Source: Microbacterium maritypicum MF109
Lineage (GTDB): Bacteria; Actinomycetota; Actinomycetes; Actinomycetales; Microbacteriaceae
Direction: 5' to 3'
DNA length: 64,000 nucleotides
Assembly: GCF_000455825.1 (NCBI RefSeq)
Contig: NZ_ATAO01000195.1
Span: 124,001-188,000 of the forward strand
Under the pieces are notes generated by a model. The model was not told the DNA's origin. It saw nothing but the letters and a program-made list of their open reading frames with translations, and did not search any database. Position numbers and translations under genes: made by a program. Shown here piece after piece: positions 42,921-51,186 of this stretch (positions are counted from its first letter, which is position 1; the number at the start of each line of letters is the position of its first letter).

Positions 42921-42936
42921 GCGTAACACGTTACGC
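42921..42936. promoter_or_regulatory. Palindromic operator candidate GCGTAAC-AC-GTTACGC
   Basis: Seven-base perfect inverted repeat with a 2-bp centre, 60 bp before the lipoprotein start. The form is that of a helix-turn-helix repressor site (TetR/GntR/LacI-like). A related GTAGCACGTTAC is at 40541. Confidence 0.45.
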
Positions 42937-42995
42937 ATCACGCTCAACGAGTGTCCATCCGGATGATGCGAACGTCGAGGACCGGAGGTCATCTC

Positions 42996-43451
42996 ATGAA
43001 GACGAAGACAGCAGCAGCTCTCGGTGGACTGGTTCTGGCTGCGAGTCTGCTTGCCGCGTGCACCAGTTCCTCGGGTGCACCCGCAGGGTCGCCCACGGGG
43101 GCACCGACGAGCACGTCGGCGAGCACCCTCAGCACTGCGGAGCTCGCCATGTGCACGGCTCTCAAGAAGGTCGCCGCCGACGTGGTGCCTGATCTCGAGA
43201 GGGCTTCCGAACTCGTCAAGTCCGACCCCGCAGCTGCGGCTTCGCTGGTCGACAAGATCCGTGAGGCGTTCATCAGCGGACAAGAGGATGTCGACTCCGG
43301 TCTGACTCCCGACTACGCGACAGCCATGGACGGGTACGCAGTGGATATCAGGGCGCTGCCGGCCGGGTCGGATGCGACGAAGATATCCCAGGAGCTTGCG
43401 GAGCGCGGGACCGCGTTCGCCTCCGACGTCGCCTACTTCTGCAAGGAGTAG
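42996..43451 (+). CDS. Small secreted lipoprotein of unknown function
   Basis: Protein of 151 residues. A type II signal peptide ends in the lipobox LLAAC (lipid Cys22), followed by a Ser/Thr/Pro/Gly linker. A mostly helical domain of about 105 residues (MCTALKKVAADVVPDLERAS...) contains two Cys that could form a disulfide (CTALKK and terminal FCKE). GGAGG precedes the ATG at 8-nt spacing. Standing alone between terminators, it gives no functional clue from neighbours. Confidence 0.78.
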   Translation: MKTKTAAALGGLVLAASLLAACTSSSGAPAGSPTGAPTSTSASTLSTAELAMCTALKKVAADVVPDLERASELVKSDPAAAASLVDKIREAFISGQEDVDSGLTPDYATAMDGYAVDIRALPAGSDATKISQELAERGTAFASDVAYFCKE

Positions 43452-43510
43452 ACGACGCCAGACGGAGTGCTGTCGCACGCCGGGACCTGCACGATCAACC
43501 GTGACCAGGT

Positions 43511-43546
43511 TCACGAGCTCACCGCTCGGTTCGGGTGAGCTCGTGA
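43511..43546. terminator. Bidirectional terminator, 13-bp stem
   Basis: TCACGAGCTCACC / GGTGAGCTCGTGA with a 10-nt loop, between the convergent lipoprotein and dehydrogenase genes. Confidence 0.75.
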
Positions 43547-43589
43547 CGGCTGTGTCCGCGGCTCTGGTTATCGTCCGTCGCGAGGCGCG

Positions 43590-44612
43590 TCAGAGGGCGA
43601 TGACCGCGCCGCCGCGGGCGGCGGAGGCTTGCGCGGCCGTGGCGATCTCGACCGTGCGGATGCCCACGCCGGCGTCGGGCTGCGGTTGGCGCCCCTCGCT
43701 CACGGCGCGCACGAACTCGTCGAGCAGCAGCGCGTCGAGGTCGGCGCCGACCGGGCTCCAGGTCTCGCCGTGCGCATCGTGCCCGGCGACCCCCTTGGCG
43801 AAGGGACTGACCGTGACCGTGCCGCGCTCGGCGACGACCTGCAGGGTGAGTCCACCCCAGGTGGCCGAGCTCATCGGCCAGCTCCAGGAGCAGTCGATCG
43901 TGGCGATGACCCCGCTCGGGTACCGGATGGTCACGAGTCCGCCGGTCTCGACGTCGAGTTCGCTCTGCGCGTGCAGGATGCTGTTGGACACGGCGCGGAC
44001 CGACTGGGCGCGCTCACCCAGCAGCTCGTCGAGCAGGTCGGCGCAGTGCACGACGTGGTCGACCAGTGCGCCGCCTCCGGCCAGCTCCGGATCGGTGAAC
44101 CAGGCACGATCCTGCGGCAGCTTGCCGTTGTTGATGCCGGTGACGCCGAGGACCGTGCCGAGACGGCCGCTGCGCAGCTCGGCGATCGCCTCGCGCACGC
44201 TCGGCGCGAACCGCACCGGGTAGGCGACCATCAGGATCACGCCGGCGCGGTCGCACGCCTCGCGCATCGCGATCGCGTCGGCGACCGTCGTGGCCAGAGG
44301 CTTCTCGCAGAGTACGTGCACCCCGGCCGCGGCCGCGCGCTCGACGAGGGCACGATGCCGGGAGTTCTCGGCGGCGATCACGACCGCATCCGGCTTCCAG
44401 GCGAAGGCCTCGTCGTAGGTCTCGACGTAGGCGACGCCCAGCTCGGCCGCGAGGTCTGCGCCGCGAGGGGCGTCGTCGGGGGCCGAAGCGCCGTCGGGGT
44501 CGGCCGCGATCAGCTCGATTCCCGGCATCGCCTTCAGCGCGTGCACGTAGCTCAGGGCATGCGTGTGCGCGAACGAGAGCACGGCGATGCGCAGCGGGGC
44601 GGAAGCGGTCAT
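43590..44612 (-). CDS. Gfo/Idh/MocA-family dehydrogenase (first of three)
   Basis: NAD(P)-dependent oxidoreductase of 340 residues. The N-terminal Rossmann fold begins LRIAVLSFAHTHALSYVHAL, with an FAHTH variant in place of the classic GxGxxG. The family signature CEKPLATT is near 110-117 and the active-site-like block GGGALVDHVVHCADLL is near 185. It probably oxidises or epimerises a sugar or inositol derivative. The ATG overlaps the stop of the next dehydrogenase (ATGA). It belongs to the ROK-dehydrogenase-dehydrogenase operon. Confidence 0.87.
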   Translation of the reverse strand: MTASAPLRIAVLSFAHTHALSYVHALKAMPGIELIAADPDGASAPDDAPRGADLAAELGVAYVETYDEAFAWKPDAVVIAAENSRHRALVERAAAAGVHVLCEKPLATTVADAIAMREACDRAGVILMVAYPVRFAPSVREAIAELRSGRLGTVLGVTGINNGKLPQDRAWFTDPELAGGGALVDHVVHCADLLDELLGERAQSVRAVSNSILHAQSELDVETGGLVTIRYPSGVIATIDCSWSWPMSSATWGGLTLQVVAERGTVTVSPFAKGVAGHDAHGETWSPVGADLDALLLDEFVRAVSEGRQPQPDAGVGIRTVEIATAAQASAARGGAVIAL

Positions 44613-45637
44613 CGGGCGGCCTCCTCGGCATCGGGCGCGAAAAGTTCAGGAGCACGGTGTTCGGACAGCGCCACGGGGGCGCCGGAAGCGATCGACGCGT
44701 ATGCGGCCTCGGCGACGGCGACCGCCTCGATGCCGTCTGCAGGGCTGACCCTCGCCTCGCGCCCCTCGCGCAGCGCGGCGACGAAGTCGGCGATCTCGGC
44801 GTAGTACGGACTCTCCTGCGGAGACATCGGCGGCAGGTAGTCGGCGTCGCCCGCGGGGAGCACGGCGTCGGTGCGCAGCGCTTGGTCCTCGGCGCTGTCG
44901 TAGCGGAGACGTCCATCGGAACCCGACACCTCGACGCTCGTGCGGAACGGCATGCCCGGAGCGACCCAGCTGCCGTGGATGTGGCTGATGACGCCGCTGC
45001 GGTGCGTGAGCACCACGTGCGACGTGACGGGGGCGGGAACGCGGTCGTCGATCGTCGGCGGGTTCTGCACTGCGTAGACGCTCGCGACGGGGCCGGCGAA
45101 CCAGACGGCCTGGTCGATGTCGTGGATCATCAGGTCGCGGATGACGCCCCCGCCCGCGCGTTCGGAGAAGAACCACGGCGTCTGCGGGGCGGAGCCGGCA
45201 CGGCTGAACCGCTGCACGGCGAGCGTGCCGATCCGCCCGGCGTCGATGCCGGCCTTGATCTGGGCGTATTCACCCATGTACCGCACGACGTGGGCCGGGA
45301 AGAGCCGTACCCCGGCCTCTTCGGCGGATCGGGCCACGGTCGCCGCGGCTTCGGCCGTCGCTGCGAGCGGCTTCTCGCAGATCACGTCGAGTCCCCGGGC
45401 GATGGCGCGCTGCGCGAAGTCGGCGTGGGTGCTGCTGGGGGTCACGATGTCGACGATGTCGACCAGCCCGATGAGGGTGTCGACGTCGGGCACGAGCTCG
45501 AATCCGTACTCCTCGGCGATCTCCTCCGCTCCGACGAGAGAGGTGACGTACCCCTCCGCCCCGAGTGCCCGCCAGGCGTCGGCATGCACGCGGGAGATGC
45601 CGCCCGCGCCGATGAGTCCGACCTTCAACGTGCTCAC
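44609..45637 (-). CDS. Gfo/Idh/MocA-family dehydrogenase (second)
   Basis: Dehydrogenase of 342 residues with a canonical VGLIGAGGISRVHADAW nucleotide motif, CEKPLAAT (about 100-107) and the conserved GGGVIRDLMIHDIDQAVWF block. Family members act on inositols, hexoses and uronates. The GTG start has GAGGAG at 5-nt spacing and overlaps the ROK stop (GTGA). Translation coupling of regulator, second and first dehydrogenase indicates a single transcript from the region near 46.8 kb. Confidence 0.89.
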   Translation of the reverse strand: MSTLKVGLIGAGGISRVHADAWRALGAEGYVTSLVGAEEIAEEYGFELVPDVDTLIGLVDIVDIVTPSSTHADFAQRAIARGLDVICEKPLAATAEAAATVARSAEEAGVRLFPAHVVRYMGEYAQIKAGIDAGRIGTLAVQRFSRAGSAPQTPWFFSERAGGGVIRDLMIHDIDQAVWFAGPVASVYAVQNPPTIDDRVPAPVTSHVVLTHRSGVISHIHGSWVAPGMPFRTSVEVSGSDGRLRYDSAEDQALRTDAVLPAGDADYLPPMSPQESPYYAEIADFVAALREGREARVSPADGIEAVAVAEAAYASIASGAPVALSEHRAPELFAPDAEEAAR

Positions 45638-46818
45638 TGCTTCTCCTCGGTTGTGTCGATGACGGTGTCTTCCGCCCCCGCCGGTTCGAGCGGCAGTGGG
45701 GTGATGGGCGGCGCCGGCATGTCCTCGATGCCGTAGATCTCGGCGGCGTGCCGTTGGAACGCGTGCACGACGGCTCCGTGCGCGGCGGCTTCGGCGCCCA
45801 GCCGTGCTTCGGCGATCGGCACCTGGAAGGGCAGGCCCAGGTGGCCGGGCAGAGCCGCCCGGAGCGGATCGAGCAGCTGCTCGTGCGCGGCGGAGAGCCC
45901 GCCGCCGATCACGATCATGGCCGGGTCGACCGTCATGGTCAGGGTGGCGATGCCGTGCGCGAGCTCGTCGATGAAGGCGTCGAGCTCCTGCTGTGCGGCG
46001 GGATCGCCCCCGCGGGCCAGAGCGAACACCTCGGCGGCGGTCGGGGCGGTGCGCCACGTGATCTGGCCCGTCTCGGTGTTCAGCCCGCGGAAGGCGAGGC
46101 GGCCGATGTCGCCCGCGGCGTTGTGGATGCCGCGGCGCGGTCGTCCGCCGAGGATCAGTCCCATCGCGATCCGGTTGCCGACGGACAAGTAGATCACGTC
46201 GTCGACGAGTTGCGCGACCCCGAGATGGTGCTCGGCGACGGCCGCGAGCCGCACCCCGTTGTCGACCGCGACGGGGCAGCCGAACGCGTGCCGCAGCTGC
46301 GAGCCGATGTCGATGCCCGACCATTCCGGGATCACGACCGAGGTGGTCACGCGTCCCGCATCGTCGACGATGCCGGGGAGCGAGACCCCGACCGCTCGTA
46401 CCTTCGATGCGGGGATCGACACGACCGAGAGGGTGCGGCGCACGTCGTCGATCACGGCCGCGAGCTTGGCTGCGCCGTCGAGCTGCTCGGCCACACCGGA
46501 GTAGCTGCGCTGCGCGATCACGACCCCTGACAGATCGGCGAGCACGACGCGAACGCTCGCGACACCGATGTCGACGCCCACGACGGTCCCGGCGGCACCG
46601 TGGAACGAATAGCGACGGGCGGGGCGACCGGCACCGCCGCCGTTCTGGGCGGGGGCGTCGACGATCAGGCCCGAGTCGGCCAGCACGGTCACCGCGTTCT
46701 CGACCGACGTGCGCGAGATCTCGAGCGAGCGGGACAGATCGTTCACGGTCGCGGGCCCCGAGTCGCGCAGCTGCAGAGCGGATCGCGCGACGATCGAGAG
46801 CGGGCTGTTCACGGCCAT
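45634..46818 (-). CDS. ROK-family transcriptional regulator (XylR/NagC type)
   Basis: Regulator of 394 residues. An N-terminal winged helix (VNDLSRSLEISRTSVENAV) is followed by the ROK fold with VVGVDIGVASVRVVLADLSG, VAVDNGVRLAAVAE and VIGGGLSAA. The usual zinc-binding Cys cluster and the GHxx His are missing: the equivalent region reads AAGDIGRLAFRGLN. The ATG at 46818 has AAGGGA; an upstream ATG at 46836 is possible. It is divergent from the sugar ABC importer and most likely controls it, responding to a sugar or sugar phosphate. Confidence 0.87.
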   Translation of the reverse strand: MAVNSPLSIVARSALQLRDSGPATVNDLSRSLEISRTSVENAVTVLADSGLIVDAPAQNGGGAGRPARRYSFHGAAGTVVGVDIGVASVRVVLADLSGVVIAQRSYSGVAEQLDGAAKLAAVIDDVRRTLSVVSIPASKVRAVGVSLPGIVDDAGRVTTSVVIPEWSGIDIGSQLRHAFGCPVAVDNGVRLAAVAEHHLGVAQLVDDVIYLSVGNRIAMGLILGGRPRRGIHNAAGDIGRLAFRGLNTETGQITWRTAPTAAEVFALARGGDPAAQQELDAFIDELAHGIATLTMTVDPAMIVIGGGLSAAHEQLLDPLRAALPGHLGLPFQVPIAEARLGAEAAAHGAVVHAFQRHAAEIYGIEDMPAPPITPLPLEPAGAEDTVIDTTEEKQ

Positions 46819-46879
46819 GTGCGGTCCCTTCCTCATCTCCGTCGTCGGGTGCGATCAAATTAGCACACCCAATTCTCAG

Positions 46880-46892
46880 ATCAAGCTTTGAT
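46880..46892. promoter_or_regulatory. Operator candidate ATCAA-GCT-TTGAT
   Basis: Short palindrome in the 189-bp divergent region between ROK and importer genes. A wider inverted pair TTCTCAG (46873-46879) / CTGAGAA (46927-46933) encloses the next 50 bp. Both are candidate ROK sites. Confidence 0.45.
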
Positions 46893-46940
46893 GTTCTCGA
46901 ACGGGAAACACGGCGGAAACATGGCTCTGAGAACTTGTAC

Positions 46941-46971
46941 TTGACGAATTATCCCATTGCAGTGTCATAAT
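46941..46971 (+). promoter_or_regulatory. Candidate promoter of the sugar ABC importer
   Basis: TTGACG (46941) and CATAAT (46966-46971), spacing 19 bp, longer than ideal, 37 bp before the binding-protein start. The region is unusually AT-rich for this genome. Confidence 0.4.
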
Positions 46972-47007
46972 GAACCGTACTCAGCACGGTATAAGCAAAG
47001 GAGCACC

Positions 47008-48249
47008 ATGCGCGTCAGCAAGATCACCGGCGTCGTCGCGGGAATCGCGGCCGCCACCCTGTTGGCCGGATGTTCGGCCGGCGGAGGCAACACCGCAGAG
47101 GGAGAGCAGGACATCACCGTCTGGCTCTACCCGGTCATCGCCGACGAGGCGGTGCACAAGGACTTCTGGGACTCGACGATCGCCGACTTCGAGAAGCAGA
47201 ACGAGAACATCAACGTGAAGTACGAGATCTTCCCGTGGGCGAACCGCGACGAGGCTCTCCAGACCGCGATCGCGGCCGGCAAGGGGCCCGACGTGGTCTA
47301 CCTGATCCCCGACCAGCTCGCGGCGTACCAGAAGTCGATCGCCCCGCTCAACGACCTGCTGAGCACGGAGCGTCAGGACGACCTGCTGCCCAACGTGAAG
47401 AAGTCGGTCACGCTCGACGGCGACATCCTCGGAGCCCCGATCCTCACCAGCGCGCAGCCGCTCATCTGCAACGCCGCCGCGTTCGAGGCCGCGGGCGTCA
47501 CCGAGTACCCCGAGACCTGGGACGACGTCACCGCGATGGCCCCCCGGTTCACCGAGAAGGGCATGTACGCCCTGAACTACCCGGCATCCGCGGAGAACAC
47601 CCTCAACCTCACCTACTACCCGCTGCTGTGGCAGGCCGGTGGCGAGGTCTACACGAAGGACGGCGACGTCGGCTTCGACAGCAAGGAAGGCGTGCAGGCG
47701 CTCACCTTCCTCACCGACCTGGCCGAGGCGGGTGCTCTCGACCCCGAGGCGCTCACCACCAACGTCCCGCTCGAGCAGACCGCCGTCGCCCAGGGCAAGG
47801 TCGCGTGCACGTGGAACAACGCGGTCAACGAGGTCGTGCCCTTCTGGGGCGAGGAGAACGTCAAGGTCATGGCGCCGCTGACCGAGAAGGAGTCCGTGGC
47901 CTACGGCACGGTCGGATCGCTCTCGGTGCTCAAGGGCTCCAAGGCGCAGGACGCGGCGGCGAAGTTCGTCGAGTACGCCACCGGCGCCGACGTCGTCGAG
48001 CCGTACCTCAAGGCCGCCGGCTACTTCTCCGCACTCAGCACCACCGAGCCGCTGTACGCGGACGACCCGCTGCTCGGCGAGGTCGAGAAGTATGTTCCCG
48101 ACACCACGGTCGGCGAGCTCAACGCCTCGTCCCGTGCGCTGATGGGCGTGCTCGCCCCGGAGATCCAGGCAGCGCTCCTCGGCGACAAGTCGCCGGAGGA
48201 CGCGTTGAAGGATGCCGCGACCGCCGCGGCGCCGCTGGTCAAGAAGTAA
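47008..48249 (+). CDS. Sugar ABC transporter substrate-binding lipoprotein
   Basis: Extracytoplasmic receptor of 413 residues. The lipobox LLAGC (Cys near 22) follows a short signal. The mature chain resembles the family-1 carbohydrate-binding proteins: VWLYPVIADEAVHKDFW, DVVYLIPDQLAAYQ and VKVMAPLTEKESVAYG. The ribosome site AAAGGAG precedes the ATG. It is followed by a strong hairpin and then two permease genes. Neighbouring enzymes suggest an unusual sugar or sugar acid; the ligand cannot be named. Confidence 0.9.
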   Translation: MRVSKITGVVAGIAAATLLAGCSAGGGNTAEGEQDITVWLYPVIADEAVHKDFWDSTIADFEKQNENINVKYEIFPWANRDEALQTAIAAGKGPDVVYLIPDQLAAYQKSIAPLNDLLSTERQDDLLPNVKKSVTLDGDILGAPILTSAQPLICNAAAFEAAGVTEYPETWDDVTAMAPRFTEKGMYALNYPASAENTLNLTYYPLLWQAGGEVYTKDGDVGFDSKEGVQALTFLTDLAEAGALDPEALTTNVPLEQTAVAQGKVACTWNNAVNEVVPFWGEENVKVMAPLTEKESVAYGTVGSLSVLKGSKAQDAAAKFVEYATGADVVEPYLKAAGYFSALSTTEPLYADDPLLGEVEKYVPDTTVGELNASSRALMGVLAPEIQAALLGDKSPEDALKDAATAAAPLVKK

Positions 48250-48254
48250 CACCT

Positions 48255-48290
48255 CGGGGGCGTGCGGAGCCCGAACTCCGCACGCCCCCG
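48255..48290 (+). terminator. Intra-operon hairpin between binding protein and permeases
   Basis: Perfect 15-bp GC-rich stem (48255-48269 with 48276-48290), loop CCCGAA, 6 bp after the stop. It probably gives partial termination or 3'-end protection, so that the binding protein is made in excess. Confidence 0.75.
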
Positions 48291-48324
48291 CACCCCTTCA
48301 CTCCCCCCACGTGAGGTACCACTG

Positions 48325-49230
48325 ATGACGACGGCAACCACGGCGAAGAAGCCCGCAGGGCGAGTCACGCGGGTGCTCGCACGACGAGAGGCGCGGATCG
48401 CGTTCCTGTTCGTGCTCCCCGCCTTCCTCCTGTTCATCGCCTTCCGCTTCGGCCCGAGCATCGCCGGAGTCGCGCTGAGCTTCTTCGACTACGACATCAC
48501 CGGTGAGATCTCGTGGCGGGGTCTCGACCACTTCCAGCGCATGATCGCCGACCCGCTGTTCTGGCGGGCGATGGGCACCACGCTCATCTACACGGTGTGC
48601 GCCGTGCCGATCGCGCTGGTGCTCTCGACCGTGATGGCCCTCGGCGTGCGTCGGGCCTTCCGCGGCGCACGCTTCTTCCGCTCGATCTTCTTCCTCCCCG
48701 TCATCACCTCGCTCGTGCTGGCCGGGTCGATCTTCGTCTGGATCTTCTCCGCGAACGGACCCTGGTCGGCGCTGATGGCGCCCCTCGGTCTCGGCGGATC
48801 CTGGCTCGGCAGCACCGTCCTGGTGATCCCCGCGATCGTCGTCGTCGGCGTCTGGTCGCGATTCGGCTACGGGATGATGATCCTCATCGCCGCGCTGCAG
48901 GACGTGCCGCGCGAGCTCGAAGAGGCGGCGCTGATGGACGGCGCCAACGCCTGGCAGCGCTTCCGCTACGTGATCCTCCCGGTGCTGCGGCCGACGTTCT
49001 TCTTCCTGGCGGTGATCGAGACGACCGCCGCGTTCCAGGTGTTCGACGTCATCTACGTGATGACCCAGGGCGGGCCGGCGAACGCCAGCTACTCGCTCGT
49101 CTACATGCTCTACGACCAGGGCTTCCGCTACTTCGACTACGGCTACGCGGCCGCGATCGGTGTGGCCCTGTTCGTCATGACCCTCGTCGTCGCGCTCATC
49201 CAGCGCCTGGTGATCGGAAAGCAGAAATGA
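48325..49230 (+). CDS. Sugar ABC permease (MalF-type)
   Basis: Inner-membrane permease of 301 residues with six helices and the cytoplasmic EAA loop (EEAALMDGANAWQRFRYVI near 210). An N-terminal basic stretch and FFLPVITSLVL are usual for the family. The stop overlaps the second permease start as ATGA. No ATPase gene is nearby; actinobacteria often use a shared MsmK-type ATPase encoded elsewhere. Confidence 0.93.
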   Translation: MTTATTAKKPAGRVTRVLARREARIAFLFVLPAFLLFIAFRFGPSIAGVALSFFDYDITGEISWRGLDHFQRMIADPLFWRAMGTTLIYTVCAVPIALVLSTVMALGVRRAFRGARFFRSIFFLPVITSLVLAGSIFVWIFSANGPWSALMAPLGLGGSWLGSTVLVIPAIVVVGVWSRFGYGMMILIAALQDVPRELEEAALMDGANAWQRFRYVILPVLRPTFFFLAVIETTAAFQVFDVIYVMTQGGPANASYSLVYMLYDQGFRYFDYGYAAAIGVALFVMTLVVALIQRLVIGKQK

Positions 49231-50132
49231 CCGCTCTGTTGCAGCCGCCGACCCAGACCCCGGCGACGCCGCCGAAGACGTCGACGAAGCAGCGCCGCGC
49301 CTACCGCGCGCTGCAGCCCACCGGCTGGGGGATCGTGGGGCGATGGATCTGGCTGAGCCTGGCCGGCATCCTCAGCTTCTTCCCCTTCTACGCGATGGTC
49401 GTGCTGAGCCTGAAGCCCGGCATGGTCGTCGAGCTCCCGGGTTCCCTGCTGCCTTTCCAGGACATCTCGTTCGACGCCTACGAGCAGGTGCTCGCCGGGC
49501 AGAACATCCTCGGCTGGCTCGGCAACACCCTCATCTACTCGCTCGTCTCGGTCGTCGCGGTGCTGTTCCTCTCGGCGCTCGCCGGCTACGCGTTCGCCAA
49601 GAAGCGCTTCCGCGGCAAGGAGGTGATGTTCTGGTCGTTCCTCGCGATGGTGATGGTGCCGTTCCATGTCACCCTCATCCCGACGTTCATCCTGATGGCG
49701 AACCTCGGTGGCGTCGACACGTACTGGGGCCTGATCCTGCCGTCGCTCGCGAACGCACAGGCCGTGTTCCTGATGCGGCAGTTCATCCAGGGGCTGCCGG
49801 ACGAGTTGTTCGAGGCCGCACGCATCGACGGCGCCGGGGAGTTCCGCATCTTCCTGCGGATCGTGCTGCCGCTGTGCAAGCCGATCCTGGCGACGCTCGG
49901 CATCTTCGTCTTCCTGTGGCACTGGAACGACTTCCTGTGGCCGCTCATCATCGCGAAGTCCAACGCGATGTTCACACTCACCGTCGGCATCTCGTCGCTG
50001 CAGCAGCAGAACGTGCCGCTGAGCACCATGCTCGCCGGATCCGTCGTGGCACTGCTGCCCATCTTCCTCGCGTACCTCATCGCTCAGCGGTACGTGCAGG
50101 AGGGCGTGGCCGGTACGGGCATCAAGGGCTGA
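49227..50132 (+). CDS. Sugar ABC permease (MalG-type)
   Basis: Second permease of 301 residues with about six helices and the EAA loop FEAARIDGAGEFRIF. The C-terminal AQRYVQEGVAGTGIKG is characteristic of MalG-like proteins. Its start lies inside the preceding gene's stop. It completes the importer with the binding protein at 47008. Confidence 0.93.
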   Translation: MTALLQPPTQTPATPPKTSTKQRRAYRALQPTGWGIVGRWIWLSLAGILSFFPFYAMVVLSLKPGMVVELPGSLLPFQDISFDAYEQVLAGQNILGWLGNTLIYSLVSVVAVLFLSALAGYAFAKKRFRGKEVMFWSFLAMVMVPFHVTLIPTFILMANLGGVDTYWGLILPSLANAQAVFLMRQFIQGLPDELFEAARIDGAGEFRIFLRIVLPLCKPILATLGIFVFLWHWNDFLWPLIIAKSNAMFTLTVGISSLQQQNVPLSTMLAGSVVALLPIFLAYLIAQRYVQEGVAGTGIKG

Positions 50133-50151
50133 GAAGAAGGGAAAGCACCAC

Positions 50152-51186
50152 ATGACTCAGCACCAGTTCACTTCCGAGGCGGAACTCGAGGAGGCGCTCG
50201 CGACACCGAGCGCCGCGCTGATCGCCGATCTCGCACGCGGTGCGGGCGACCTCGTGATCCTCGGCGCCGGCGGCAAGATGGGTCCGACCCTGGCGATGCT
50301 CGCGCGCCGCGGGATGGATGCCGCCGGACGCCAGGGCGACACGGTCTACGCCGTCTCCCGCTTCGGAGACGCCGCGATCCGCGAGCGCCTGGAGAGCGCC
50401 GGGGTGAAGGTCGTCCCGTTCGACCTGATCGAGAACGACGACTTCGCATCCCTCCCGGATGCCCCGAACGTGGTGTTCATGGTCGGTGCGAAGTTCGGCG
50501 CCGCGACCAACGCGTCGTGGGCGTGGGAAGTCAACGCCGCGCTGCCCGACCGCGTCGCCCGCCGCTACCGCGACAGCGCGATCTCGGTGCTCTCGACCGG
50601 CAACGTCTACCCGTTCCTTCCTGCGGCTTCGGGTGGAGCGTCTGAAGAGGTGCAGCCCGCACCCATCGGCGAGTATGCGCAGTCGTGCCTGGGACGTGAG
50701 CGCGTCTTCGAGTTCGGGGCGCAGGAGCGCGGCACCAGGGTCGCGATCATCCGCCTGAACTACGCCGTCGACCTGCGCTACGGCGTGCTCGCCGACATCG
50801 GCAGCGCCGTGCATGCGGGACAGCCCGTGTCGGTCGCCACCGCCAACGTCAACGTGATCTGGCAGGGTTACGCGAACGAGGTCGTGCTGCGCAGCCTCGT
50901 GCACGCCTCGACCGACCCCTTCACGATCAACCTCACCGGCCCGGAGCTGCTGAGCGTGGAATCGATCGCCCGTCGCTTCGGCACCCTGTTCGACCGCGAG
51001 GTCGAGATCGTCGACGAGCCGCAGCCCACCGCGCTGCTCAGCGACGCCCGCCGGTGCATGGCGCTGTTCGGATACCCGGCGGTCTCCGCCGAGACCCTGA
51101 TCGGCCTCCAGGCCGACTGGATCGAGAAGGAGCTGCCGATGATCGCCAAGCCGACCAAGTGGGCCGTGCGGGACGGGAAGTTCTGA
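50152..51186 (+). CDS. NAD-dependent epimerase/dehydratase
   Basis: Extended SDR-type enzyme of 344 residues. The nucleotide motif is VILGAGGKMGPTLA near 35, the middle strand is VVFMVGAKF, and a possible catalytic Ser/Tyr region includes VLSTGNVYPF and PIGEYAQSCLGRE. The YxxxK is not in standard form (Tyr followed by AQSC), so the mechanism may differ. It lies 19 bp after the permease with a GAAGAAGGGAAAG site, in an operon with a DapA-like enzyme. It probably modifies the imported sugar or its derivative. Confidence 0.83.
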   Translation: MTQHQFTSEAELEEALATPSAALIADLARGAGDLVILGAGGKMGPTLAMLARRGMDAAGRQGDTVYAVSRFGDAAIRERLESAGVKVVPFDLIENDDFASLPDAPNVVFMVGAKFGAATNASWAWEVNAALPDRVARRYRDSAISVLSTGNVYPFLPAASGGASEEVQPAPIGEYAQSCLGRERVFEFGAQERGTRVAIIRLNYAVDLRYGVLADIGSAVHAGQPVSVATANVNVIWQGYANEVVLRSLVHASTDPFTINLTGPELLSVESIARRFGTLFDREVEIVDEPQPTALLSDARRCMALFGYPAVSAETLIGLQADWIEKELPMIAKPTKWAVRDGKF

